Part shown: positions 1 through 5,226 of the stretch, one piece after another
How positions within the stretch are numbered: position 1 is the stretch's first letter
How the letters are laid out: each line of letters opens with the position of its first letter
Source: an uncultured Clostridia bacterium
GTDB taxonomy: Bacteria; Bacillota; Clostridia; Saccharofermentanales; Saccharofermentanaceae
Assembly: GCA_946545505.1 (NCBI GenBank)
Contig: CAMNNN010000115.1
Span: 1-5,226, forward strand
Direction of reading: 5' to 3'
Length of the DNA stretch: 5,226 nt
Notes under the pieces: generated by a model
Told to the model about the DNA's origin: nothing
The model's input: the letters and a program-made list of their open reading frames with translations, nothing else
The model's database searches: none
Translations under genes and position numbers: made by a program

Positions 1-680
1 TAAGTACGACTACCATGGACCCGGAAGGCGAAGTGGTGGAGAAGAAGACACTTATAGGTTCTGAAGAAGAGTTCGCGGCTATACGTGATGCTTTCGCCGG
101 GCTTAAGAAGATCACATCCCAGGTGCCTCCCGTGTTCTCGGCCAAGAAGATCGACGGGAAGAAGGCATATGACCTGGCACGTCAGGGCGTGGAAGTTAAG
201 ATGGACGCGCACCCCGTCAGGATCTACTCGCTCGACATTAACGACATTCGCTATGAGGACGGCAGAATCTATGCGGACATCTCCATAGCCTGCTCGAAAG
301 GAACTTACATCAGATCCATCTGCGATGATGCAGGTAAGATCACGGGCTTCCATGCGCATGCGCTCACATTAAGGCGCACCAAGGCGGGGCCGTTCGATGT
401 TAAGGATGCCTATACTGAAGAGCAGCTGGCGGAACTTGCGGCGAAGGAAGACTACAACTTCGTTATACCGCGCGAGAAAGCTTTGGCTACGATGCGTAAA
501 GTTACACTTAACGATTCGCAGTTCGCCGACATAAAGCTTGGAAAGAAGATATCTTCAGAAGCATTCGGTGACCTTGAAGACGGCTTGCGAGTCGCGGCTT
601 TCCACGGTGAAGAGCTCGCTGCAGTGATATACAGGGATAACGATATAATGCGTATAGAGAGGATGCTCGCAGTTGAATAA
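1..680 (+). CDS. truB: tRNA pseudouridine(55) synthase TruB, 5'-truncated by window edge
   Basis: TruB isomerises uridine 55 in the T-arm of tRNAs to pseudouridine in the cytoplasm. The frame is open from the first base (first full codon at 3) to TAA at 678-680, giving about 225 residues. The family is usually near 300 residues, so roughly the first 75 are missing, including the catalytic-Asp motif. Visible TruB motifs, in order, are the T-x-D-x-E/D-G-E-V-V segment (TTMDPEGEVV) at the start, the substrate-binding QVPPVFSAKKIDGKKAYDLAR block (about 110-185), CSKGTYIRSICDD (about 292-330), and LRRTKAGPF (about 370-396). A small C-terminal PUA-like domain follows, ending in VIYRDNDIMRIERM. The ATG at 15 is an internal Met inside a conserved motif and not the start. 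The stop overlaps the next gene, ribF, which is a common truB neighbour. Family assignment is secure. Confidence 0.95.
   Translation, partial: STTTMDPEGEVVEKKTLIGSEEEFAAIRDAFAGLKKITSQVPPVFSAKKIDGKKAYDLARQGVEVKMDAHPVRIYSLDINDIRYEDGRIYADISIACSKGTYIRSICDDAGKITGFHAHALTLRRTKAGPFDVKDAYTEEQLAELAAKEDYNFVIPREKALATMRKVTLNDSQFADIKLGKKISSEAFGDLEDGLRVAAFHGEELAAVIYRDNDIMRIERMLAVE
657..675 (+). promoter_or_regulatory. Shine-Dalgarno and TTG start of ribF inside the end of truB
   Basis: GAGAGG at 657-662 lies 10 nt before TTG at 673-675. An in-frame TAG at 655-657 closes the ribF frame upstream, and no ATG or GTG occurs in frame between that stop and the FAD-synthetase motif GFFDGIHAGH. The only possible initiators in that span are TTG codons (673, 712, 745), and only the first has this ribosome site. 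It overlaps the truB stop by 8 nt, which suggests translational coupling. Confidence 0.75.
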
Positions 681-1626
681 CACGATCACAACCGTATGCT
701 ATCTTGATACATTGCCTTACCTTCATAAGGGCAGGGCGGTAGCATTGGGATTCTTCGACGGAATTCACGCGGGCCATCAGCAGATAATAAGACAGACCGT
801 TAAGACAGCTGCCCTCGAGGGGATGACGTCGACGGTCATGACATTCACAAATTTCAATAAGAGCGAAGAAGGCTTGCTTACTACTATAGAAGAGAAGCGC
901 GAGCTGCTCTCGGCTCTCGGCGTGGACGAGCTTCTGGTGCTCGACTTCAAGCAGATAAAGGATATGGCTGCGGAAGATTTCCTTAACGAGATCATCATGA
1001 TGAAGTTGTCATCGCGTGTGATGCTCGCAGGTACCGACTTCAGGTTCGGTAAAGATGCAGCGGGTGATGCAGACCTTCTTAAGAGATTCGGTGAGGAAAA
1101 GGGAATAGAAGTAAGAGTATTCGAAGATAAACTGTACGGCGATGAGAAGCGCCGCCTGTCATCCACCTGGCTTCGTGAGGCGGCATCTCAGGGGGACGTC
1201 GAGCTTTACGGCAAGCTGTGCGGAGGAAAGAACTTCTCCTACGGCGGCATCGTTGTTCACGGTAACCGGCTCGGAAGACAGCTCGGATTCCCGACGGCGA
1301 ATCTCGTTATTCCCGAAGAGAAGTTCAAGGTCCGCCGCGGCGTATATGTGTCCCGCGTGCTGCTCGGAGGAAGGAAGCTTTACGGAGTTACCAATGTCGG
1401 ATTAAAGCCTACCGTAAACGAATCCGGAGAAGAGCAGACGGCTGAAACATTCATATTTGATTTTGATGAGGATATCTATGGAGCGAGAATCAAAGTGGAG
1501 CTTCTAAGATTCCTAAGACCCGAGTGCAAGTTCGATTCAGTGGATGAACTTGCAGCCGCAGTGGAGCATGATAAAGAGTCAGCAAAGACATGGCTGTCAA
1601 AAAGTGGTATTATTTTCCCCGTATGA
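673..1626 (+). CDS. ribF: Bifunctional riboflavin kinase / FMN adenylyltransferase (FAD synthetase) RibF
   Basis: RibF phosphorylates riboflavin to FMN and then adenylates FMN to FAD in the cytoplasm. The 317 residues match the usual family length of about 305-320. The N-terminal nucleotidyltransferase domain (about 20-170) shows the GxFDGxHxGH motif as GFFDGIHAGH (26-35), GTDFRFG (120-126) and the SSTxxRE motif as SSTWLRE (163-169). The C-terminal flavokinase domain (about 185-310) shows GNRLGRQLGFPTANL (197-211) with the PTAN motif, NVGLKPTV (241-248), the likely catalytic Glu258 in AETFIFDF, and LRPECKFDS (281-289). All key elements of both domains are present, so both activities are expected. 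Initiation is at TTG, forced by an upstream in-frame stop. The gene overlaps truB by 8 nt and precedes lgt by only a few bases, so it is an internal operon gene. No FMN riboswitch is visible before it, and none would fit inside truB. Confidence 0.96.
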   Translation: MNNTITTVCYLDTLPYLHKGRAVALGFFDGIHAGHQQIIRQTVKTAALEGMTSTVMTFTNFNKSEEGLLTTIEEKRELLSALGVDELLVLDFKQIKDMAAEDFLNEIIMMKLSSRVMLAGTDFRFGKDAAGDADLLKRFGEEKGIEVRVFEDKLYGDEKRRLSSTWLREAASQGDVELYGKLCGGKNFSYGGIVVHGNRLGRQLGFPTANLVIPEEKFKVRRGVYVSRVLLGGRKLYGVTNVGLKPTVNESGEEQTAETFIFDFDEDIYGARIKVELLRFLRPECKFDSVDELAAAVEHDKESAKTWLSKSGIIFPV

Positions 1627-1627
1627 C

Positions 1628-1641
1628 GAGGTATGAATATG
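1628..1641 (+). promoter_or_regulatory. Shine-Dalgarno deciding the lgt start
   Basis: GAGG at 1628-1631 is only 1 nt from the ATG at 1633 but 7 nt from a second in-frame ATG at 1639. The spacing favours 1639 (protein beginning MCEVRFPF) over 1633 (MNMCEVRF). The difference is two residues and does not affect function. Confidence 0.6.
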
Positions 1642-2523
1642 TGTGAAGTTCGTTTTCCTTTTATAGGTATCACGGTTCAGGTAGATCCTGTTGCTTTCCG
1701 CATCGGATCATTCGAGATTTACTGGTACGGCATTCTTATCGCTGCCGCCATGATCCTGTGCGGTTTTCTGGCTGTTAAGCAGTCCAAGAACAATAAGTTC
1801 TCCGAAGATCTCGTATATGACGTTCTTCTCGTCTCACTGCCGTCCGCTATAATCGGTGCGAGACTTTATTATGTATTCTGCGAGTGGTCATACTATTCGC
1901 AGGACATCAGACGCATCTTCGATACACGTTCCGGAGGTCTTGCCGTATACGGCGGCATCATCGGTGCGGTACTCGGTACATATATCATGTGCAGGATCCG
2001 TAAGCTTCCTTTCTCTACGATCCTGGATTACTGCATCGTTTATATTCCTCTCGGCCAGGCAATCGGCCGCTGGGGCAATTTCTTCAATCAGGAAGCATTC
2101 GGTACGACTACGACACTTCCCTGGGGTATGACATCACAGAGGATATCAAGCTATCTCGCGGCTAACTGTCCCGATCTCGATCCTTCGATGCCTGTGCATC
2201 CCACATTCCTTTATGAGTCACTTTGCACGGTTACGATATTCTTTATCCTCATGATTATAGTGCGTCCCAACAGCACTCACAGATACGAGACTTCAAGTGT
2301 ATATATGGTCCTTTACGGAGTAGCGAGATTCTTCATCGAGAGTCTCCGTACAGACTCGCTTTATCTCGGCTCATCCAACATCAGGGCATCACAACTTCTG
2401 TCACTCATCCTGGTATTCGCAGGTCTCATCATCATCCTCGTCTCACACCTTAAGGACTGGGAGAGAATCGAGCTTCCTGAGAAAGCTTTCGTTAAGAGGG
2501 AAGAGAAGTCCTCTAAGAAATAA
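1633..2523 (+). CDS. lgt: Prolipoprotein diacylglyceryl transferase Lgt
   Basis: Lgt is an integral membrane enzyme. It moves a diacylglyceryl group from phosphatidylglycerol to the lipobox cysteine of prolipoproteins, the first step of lipoprotein maturation. The 296 residues (294 if ATG 1639 is used) fit the family. The protein is rich in hydrophobic segments, roughly 28-48, 62-82, 103-122, 128-144, 197-211, 222-238 and 253-271. Seen motifs are IYWYGILI (29-36), GGLAVYGGIIG (101-111), the Lgt signature GRWGNFFNQEAFG (145-157), HPTFLYES (189-196) and RFFIESLRTD (232-241), the last matching the conserved R-x-x-x-E-x-x-R region. Position 106 is Tyr where E. coli Lgt has His103. The tail is short and basic/acidic (KREEKSSKK). 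The stop overlaps the following SEDS gene by one base (TAATG). Confidence 0.96.
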   Translation: MNMCEVRFPFIGITVQVDPVAFRIGSFEIYWYGILIAAAMILCGFLAVKQSKNNKFSEDLVYDVLLVSLPSAIIGARLYYVFCEWSYYSQDIRRIFDTRSGGLAVYGGIIGAVLGTYIMCRIRKLPFSTILDYCIVYIPLGQAIGRWGNFFNQEAFGTTTTLPWGMTSQRISSYLAANCPDLDPSMPVHPTFLYESLCTVTIFFILMIIVRPNSTHRYETSSVYMVLYGVARFFIESLRTDSLYLGSSNIRASQLLSLILVFAGLIIILVSHLKDWERIELPEKAFVKREEKSSKK

Positions 2524-3647
2524 TGCCCGGTAAGTCAGGTATAGAGAAACTCCGCAATACGCAGTACTTCCGTAAGGTCGACTACTACCTTATTGTGCCG
2601 GTATTCCTTATCACGGTAATCGGACTATATGTACTGAACCAGGTTCTTAAGGACGGCTTCGAAGCATATCCCAATAACTTCTACAGACAGGTAGGTGCCG
2701 CCATAGTCGGTATGGCTATCACGGCATTCTTGTGCATCATGGATACGCAGATTCTCCGTGCATTCGGATGGGTGATCTACGGTGCATCGCTGTTCCTGCT
2801 GATACTCGTCCCGATAGACGGTTACGATCTGACCTGGAAGTGGGGCGCGGACTCGTGGCTCAACCTTCCCGTTATCGGTAACTTCCAGCCTTCAGAGCTT
2901 ATGAAAATAGGTCTTGCCATGGCTGCTGCAGATATATTCGAACGTATCCATTCCAAGCAGGTAACGATGCTTAAGGGACTCGGCCTTCTCGCACTTACAT
3001 ACGGTCCGCCGATGCTTCTTATCCTGAGCCAGCCTGACTTCGGTACGGCGATGGTTATCGTAGCTTCATTCGTCTGCATCGTGTTCGTATGGGGTCTTAA
3101 GTACAGATACTTCCTCCTCGCGGCATCCGGTGTCATCGTTATCGGCATTCCTTTTGTATGGAACTTCTACCTTAAGGATTATCAGAAGAAGAGAATCCTC
3201 TCGCTCGTATTCGAGGGAACAGACCCTGAGGCCGAGTGGAACCTCGTTCAGTCCAAGGCGGCCATCGCGTCCGGCGGCCTGTCGGGTAACCACACGGGAA
3301 TCCTCGTTAAGGTTCCGGTTAAGGAGAGTGACTTTATCTTCTCCGCGACATCTGAGCACCTTGGATTCATCGGAACTACGGCACTCATACTGCTCGCGTT
3401 CTTTTTCCTGTGCCGTTGCCTGTTCGTAGCAGCGAGAGCATCGCGCCCTGCGTACTCTTACATGATCGTGGGCCTCGTAGCTTCCTTCGCTTTCCACTAT
3501 ATCGAGAACATGGGAATGGCGGTAGGATTGCTTCCTATCACGGGTATCCCTCTTCCTTTCGTAAGCTACGGCGGTACTGCCATGCTTGTTAACTACATAT
3601 CGTTCGGAATCATCCTGAATATCTCCATGGAGCTTAAATCCCAGTAA
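2523..3647 (+). CDS. rodA: SEDS-family peptidoglycan glycosyltransferase, RodA-like (FtsW/RodA/SpoVE)
   Basis: SEDS proteins are polytopic membrane enzymes that polymerise lipid II into glycan strands, working with a class B penicillin-binding protein. The 374 residues are close to RodA length. Motifs in order: GADSWLNLPVIGNFQPSELMK (108-128) with QPSE at 122-125; QPDFGTA (170-176); YQKKRI (220-225); AAIASGGLSGN (246-256); ESDFIFSATSEHLGF (268-282), whose Asp270 corresponds to the catalytic Asp of SEDS enzymes; and LPITGIPLPFVSYGG (337-351). About ten hydrophobic segments are visible. The GAxSW form and the short C-terminus favour RodA (elongation) over FtsW (division), but no partner PBP or mre gene is in view, so the subtype is inferred. 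The start ATG overlaps the lgt stop in TAATG. There is no strong Shine-Dalgarno at proper distance (GAGGG at 2496-2500 is 22 nt away), so it probably depends on coupled re-initiation. It is the last gene of the operon. Confidence 0.92.
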   Translation: MPGKSGIEKLRNTQYFRKVDYYLIVPVFLITVIGLYVLNQVLKDGFEAYPNNFYRQVGAAIVGMAITAFLCIMDTQILRAFGWVIYGASLFLLILVPIDGYDLTWKWGADSWLNLPVIGNFQPSELMKIGLAMAAADIFERIHSKQVTMLKGLGLLALTYGPPMLLILSQPDFGTAMVIVASFVCIVFVWGLKYRYFLLAASGVIVIGIPFVWNFYLKDYQKKRILSLVFEGTDPEAEWNLVQSKAAIASGGLSGNHTGILVKVPVKESDFIFSATSEHLGFIGTTALILLAFFFLCRCLFVAARASRPAYSYMIVGLVASFAFHYIENMGMAVGLLPITGIPLPFVSYGGTAMLVNYISFGIILNISMELKSQ

Positions 3648-3686
3648 TCTTGAACCTGTTGTTTCAGGTTCAGGAATTATTTTATG
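3648..3686 (+). terminator. Rho-independent terminator of the truB-ribF-lgt-rodA operon
   Basis: It begins directly after the rodA stop. The inverted repeat has a perfect 8-bp core, TGAACCTG (3651-3658) with CAGGTTCA (3665-3672), around a 6-nt loop TTGTTT. It extends by a U-G, a C-G and a U-A pair to about 11 bp (3648-3658 with 3665-3675). A T-rich run (ATTATTTTATG) follows. The T-tract is interrupted but the structure and position are convincing. It separates the housekeeping operon from the padR unit. Confidence 0.82.
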
Positions 3687-3691
3687 TTTGG

Positions 3692-3720
3692 TATTGCACA
3701 ATGTATAATACTGTGCTATA
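3692..3720. promoter_or_regulatory. Probable PadR operator: inverted repeat covering the promoter
   Basis: Arms TATTGCACA (3692-3700) and TGTGCTATA (3712-3720) are inverted repeats matching at 8 of 9 positions, separated by 11 bp. The inner 5-bp GCACA/TGTGC is perfect. A 9-bp palindrome GTATAATAC (3703-3711) lies between the arms, offset by one base from the outer symmetry centre. The repeat overlaps the -35 box, the spacer and most of the -10 box, so a bound dimer would block RNA polymerase. PadR regulators commonly bind dyads at their own promoters. Binding here is inferred, not shown. Confidence 0.55.
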
Positions 3721-3722
3721 TT
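3694..3722 (+). promoter_or_regulatory. Sigma-A type promoter of the padR operon
   Basis: -35 TTGCAC (3694-3699), a 17-bp spacer and -10 TATATT (3717-3722), with an extended -10 TG at 3714-3715. Transcription would start near 3729, leaving a leader of about 43 nt before the padR ATG at 3772. A second possible -10, TATAAT (3704-3709), sits in the spacer. Its only 17-bp-spaced partner is the weak TTTATG (3681-3686), so it is less likely to be the main promoter. The promoter lies just after the rodA terminator, as expected for an independent unit. Confidence 0.7.
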
Positions 3723-3771
3723 CAGTTCCAGAGGGGTTACCCGCACAAATATCAAGAACAGGGGGATAGAT

Positions 3772-4089
3772 ATGAACAATCAGTTCAAAAAAGGTGTCCT
3801 TGATTTGTGTGTGCTTACCATCCTGAAGAAAGGTGACAGCTACGGTTATGACGTAGCTGACACGCTTTCTTCCAAGATACAGATGTCCGACGGAACAGTT
3901 TATCCGATATTAAGAAAACTCGCGGCTGAAGGATATGTAAGCACCTATCTCCAGGAGTCACAGAACGGACCACCGAGGAAGTATTATCATCTTACTGAAC
4001 TCGGCGAGGAGAAGCTGATCAGGGACAAACAGGAATGGGATGAATTCTCCCAGGCGGTAAAAGGAATATTGGAGGATATGAAGACATGA
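3772..4089 (+). CDS. PadR family transcriptional regulator (PadR-s1 type)
   Basis: This is a small winged-helix DNA-binding repressor of 105 residues, typical of the short PadR subfamily that dimerises through a C-terminal helix. Visible features are an N-terminal helix (MNNQFKKGVLDLCVLTILKK), the YGYD motif (24-27), the recognition-helix segment GTVYPILRKL (41-50), and a wing with GPPRKYYHLTELG (66-78). An amphipathic C-terminal helix (79-105) would serve dimerisation. The ribosome site AGGGGGA (3760-3766) is 5 nt before ATG. Its own promoter contains an inverted repeat, suggesting autorepression. It overlaps the next gene by 4 nt (ATGA), so the two are co-translated. PadR genes paired with HAAS/DUF1700 genes are a recurring Firmicute arrangement, often tied to envelope or drug stress. 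The ligand cannot be told from sequence. Confidence 0.94.
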   Translation: MNNQFKKGVLDLCVLTILKKGDSYGYDVADTLSSKIQMSDGTVYPILRKLAAEGYVSTYLQESQNGPPRKYYHLTELGEEKLIRDKQEWDEFSQAVKGILEDMKT

Positions 4090-4649
4090 CAAAGAAGGAA
4101 TATCTTGACAAGCTCACCCGCGAGCTCGGCTCGATGTCTTATAACGATGTCAAAGAGATATTAGGTGATATCGAGAATCATTTCGAAGAGAGCGCTCTGG
4201 CAGGCAAGACTGAAGAAGAAGCTGCAGCGATGCTCGGCGATCCTTCGGAACTCGCAGCAGATTATAAGGACGGGATGACATTCCCCACTATTATGAAGAA
4301 GAAAGAGCAGAAGGCCGCTAAGCCCTCTGTTAAAGAGCCTACATCATCGACAGTCGCTTTCGTAGTTCTCATTACGATCTTCGTGGCGATTCCTGCCTGG
4401 GTCACTCTCCTCGGAATCGTACTCGGAATCCTGTTGTGTGAACTCGGAATCGCTGCCGGTGCACTGGCACTTCTTTGCACATGCTGGACATTCGGACCTT
4501 TCCTCGCATCGGGACTTCTGTTCGGACTGACATTACTCTTCTTCGGTATATTCGGATATGCAGTTACGTACTTCTCGATCAAGTACTTCGTATTCGGAAC
4601 CAAGTGGTATATCAATTCCATGAAGAAGATCTGGAAGAACGGTATTTAA
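4086..4649 (+). CDS. HAAS-domain (DUF1700) multi-pass membrane protein
   Basis: The 187-residue protein has an N-terminal soluble helical domain and a hydrophobic C-terminal half. Residues 1-63 match the HAAS/DUF1700 pattern: KKEYLDKLTRELG, then a conserved DIENHFEESALAGKTEEEAAAMLGDPSELAADY block (28-60) with the characteristic GK-x-EEE and LGDP. A charged linker (70-86) follows. Membrane segments then fall roughly at 89-117 (possibly two short helices), 119-134 and 138-166, ending in a basic tail KWYINSMKKIWKNGI. The exact function of the family is not established. In known examples it sits next to PadR regulators and is thought to act at the membrane. ATG overlaps the padR stop, with GGAGG (4071-4075) 10 nt upstream. 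The partner gene that usually follows, a DUF4097 putative-adhesin protein, is not present here in recognisable form. Confidence 0.88.
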   Translation: MTKKEYLDKLTRELGSMSYNDVKEILGDIENHFEESALAGKTEEEAAAMLGDPSELAADYKDGMTFPTIMKKKEQKAAKPSVKEPTSSTVAFVVLITIFVAIPAWVTLLGIVLGILLCELGIAAGALALLCTCWTFGPFLASGLLFGLTLLFFGIFGYAVTYFSIKYFVFGTKWYINSMKKIWKNGI

Positions 4650-4662
4650 GGGGGGAACGGCA

Positions 4663-4905
4663 ATGAAGAAATCAGAGATCAGACTTATAATCGTCGGTAT
4701 CGCTTCGCTGGTCATCTCCGTATTACTGGCAGTAGCAACGGTTGTCGTATTCATCACGAATTTGGGAATGAATACGGACTTCGAGAAGATTGGTGAAGGC
4801 TTCGATTCAATCACTTCGACAGTAGAGAGCGTTGCTGATGATATCGAGTCCGCCGGCAATGACATCAGTGATACAATCGAGGAGATCGACAGCATAGATC
4901 TTTAA
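4663..4905 (+). CDS. Small single-pass membrane protein with acidic heptad-like tail, unrecognised
   Basis: I do not recognise this 80-residue protein. It starts with a short basic stretch (MKKSEIR), then one hydrophobic segment (about 8-32, LIIVGIASLVISVLLAVATVVVFIT). The tail (33-80) holds 14 Asp/Glu and a single Lys. In the tail, large hydrophobics recur with 3-4 spacing (F40, I43, F47, I50, V54, V57, I61, I68, I72, I75, I78), suggesting an amphipathic helix or coiled coil. By the positive-inside rule the tail should face outside. A very strong ribosome site GGGGGGAA (4650-4657) precedes ATG, and the gap from the HAAS gene is 13 nt, so it belongs to the same transcript. It occupies the position of the DUF4097 protein in similar operons and could be a shortened or unrelated replacement. 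A hairpin terminator follows 58 nt after the stop. It is a real gene by context; its function is unknown. Confidence 0.8.
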   Translation: MKKSEIRLIIVGIASLVISVLLAVATVVVFITNLGMNTDFEKIGEGFDSITSTVESVADDIESAGNDISDTIEEIDSIDL

Positions 4906-5017
4906 CGGATAAGGTTTACTGAATGTTAACGATATAAACAAGAAGCGTTAAACAAACTAAGTTTAAAATGGAGCAGGTCCGTACGGATCTGCCCATTTTA
5001 TTAGCGAGGTGACGCTT
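4906..5017 (+). other. Intergenic leader between padR unit and PTS gene
   Basis: This 112-nt stretch is AT-rich up to the hairpin at 4964. TATAAA (4933-4938) is a possible -10, but no good -35 lies 16-18 bp upstream. TTAAAC (4948-4953) and GTTTAA (4961-4966) form a perfect 6-bp inverted repeat with a 7-nt spacer. The second arm overlaps the foot of the terminator, so the two could compete weakly. The PTS Shine-Dalgarno GAGGTGA (5006-5012) lies 5 nt before ATG. No convincing RAT antiterminator or cre site was recognised. Confidence 0.45.
4964..5002 (+). terminator. Strong hairpin terminator before the PTS gene
   Basis: The left arm 4964-4980 pairs with 4985-5000 around a GTAC tetraloop. There are 16 base pairs including one G-U, with a single bulged A at 4972. 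The GC core is capped below by AAAA/TTTT pairing, and the right arm runs into TTTTATTA. It ends the padR unit. The flanking A and T runs mean it could also act on the opposite strand. It ends only 3 to 5 nt before the PTS ribosome site, so it may also serve as a conditional terminator in the PTS leader. Confidence 0.85.
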
Positions 5018-5226
5018 ATGGATTACAGAAAATGCGCTTCGGAAATACTGGCAGGTATCGGGGGTAAAGGCAATCTTGTCAGCGCGGCTCACTGCGCCAC
5101 CCGACTCCGACTGGTCATTGCCGATAACAGTAAGATGAGCAAGGACACTGTTGAGAATGTTGACGGTGTCAAAGGAGTATTTGAATCAGCAGGACAGATT
5201 CAGATAATTATCGGAACCGGAACCGT
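5018..5226 (+). CDS. PTS sugar permease, EIIB domain N-terminus, likely sucrose-type EIIBC (3' truncated)
   Basis: The 69 complete codons encode the N-terminal EIIB domain of the glucose/sucrose/beta-glucoside PTS superfamily, which passes phosphate from EIIA to the incoming sugar. The reading starts MDYRKCASEILAGIGGKGN and contains AAHCATRLRLV (23-33), where Cys26 is the phosphorylation site. It continues to the conserved DGVKGVFESAGQIQIIIGTGT (49-69). The MDY start, AHCATRLRLV and SK-x-S/D pattern look most like ScrA-type sucrose permeases as I recall them. Trehalose or beta-glucoside permeases remain possible because the EIIC domain that decides the sugar lies beyond the window. The start is supported by GAGGTGA 5 nt upstream. 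Position right behind a terminator hairpin suggests regulated expression. Confidence 0.9.
   Translation, partial: MDYRKCASEILAGIGGKGNLVSAAHCATRLRLVIADNSKMSKDTVENVDGVKGVFESAGQIQIIIGTGT

Noticed and set aside
777..1166. Minus-strand open frame opposite ribF
   Set aside because: Serine/arginine-rich shadow of the conserved FAD-synthetase domain, with no motif of its own.
3681..3709. Alternative padR promoter using TATAAT 3704-3709
   Set aside because: The -10 is perfect, but the 17-bp-spaced -35 (TTTATG) is weak and overlaps the rodA terminator tail. TTGCAC/TATATT with extended TG is better. A secondary role is not excluded.
3734..3742. GGGTTACCC palindrome in the padR leader
   Set aside because: A perfect 9-bp dyad, but with a 1-nt centre it cannot form a hairpin, and it is too short and single to call a binding site.
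3066..3779. Long minus-strand open frame (237 codons) opposite the rodA end and padR promoter
   Set aside because: It runs antisense across conserved rodA motifs and through the terminator and promoter. Its product is full of charged, low-complexity sequence with no recognisable domain, as expected from antisense reading of a membrane-protein gene.
4262..4895. Two minus-strand open frames opposite the HAAS gene and the small protein
   Set aside because: Antisense shadows without ribosome sites in a sensible context. The + strand genes have strong Shine-Dalgarno sites and a HAAS domain match.
4911..4940. Possible RAT antiterminator or cre catabolite site in the PTS leader (GGTTTACTGA, TGTTAACG...AAACA)
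   Set aside because: The RAT 3' half (GCAGGCAAAACC type) is missing. The cre-like match fails at two core positions, and its symmetry centre does not fall on the CG.

Overview
The window reads as chromosomal DNA of a low-to-moderate GC Gram-positive bacterium, most likely an anaerobic Firmicute of the class Clostridia. The reasons are the strong GGAGG/GGGGG-type Shine-Dalgarno sites, tightly packed and overlapping genes on one strand, a PadR regulator paired with a HAAS/DUF1700 membrane protein, and a PTS sugar permease. This placement is inferred from gene content and was not tested by any search. All supported genes lie on the + strand.

Region 1 (1-3675) is the end of a housekeeping operon: truB (5' end outside the window), ribF, lgt and a RodA/FtsW-type SEDS gene. 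The junctions are an 8-nt overlap with a TTG start, a gap of 6 to 12 nt, and a 1-nt TAATG overlap. The operon closes with a clear hairpin terminator right after the SEDS stop codon. The products cover tRNA pseudouridylation, FMN/FAD synthesis, lipoprotein lipidation and cell-wall glycan polymerisation. No rpsO follows ribF, although it often does in other bacteria.

Region 2 (3676-5000) is a separate three-gene unit: a PadR-s1 repressor, a HAAS-domain (DUF1700) membrane protein, and an unrecognised 80-residue protein with one membrane segment and a very acidic, heptad-like tail. Its promoter is well formed, and an imperfect inverted repeat covers the -35 box, spacer and -10 box. This is where an autoregulating PadR dimer would be expected to bind. 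The unit probably senses a membrane or drug-type signal, but nothing in the sequence names the signal.

Region 3 (about 4906-5226) holds a strong hairpin terminator only a few bases upstream of the Shine-Dalgarno of a PTS EIIB-domain gene, which runs off the window. That gene resembles sucrose-type EIIBC permeases. Because the terminator almost touches the ribosome site, the PTS gene is either read through from upstream or controlled by conditional termination.

I found no tRNA, rRNA, CRISPR array or insertion sequence. The most unusual items are the small acidic membrane protein, the PadR operator-promoter and the PTS leader terminator. None of them is proof of a new system.
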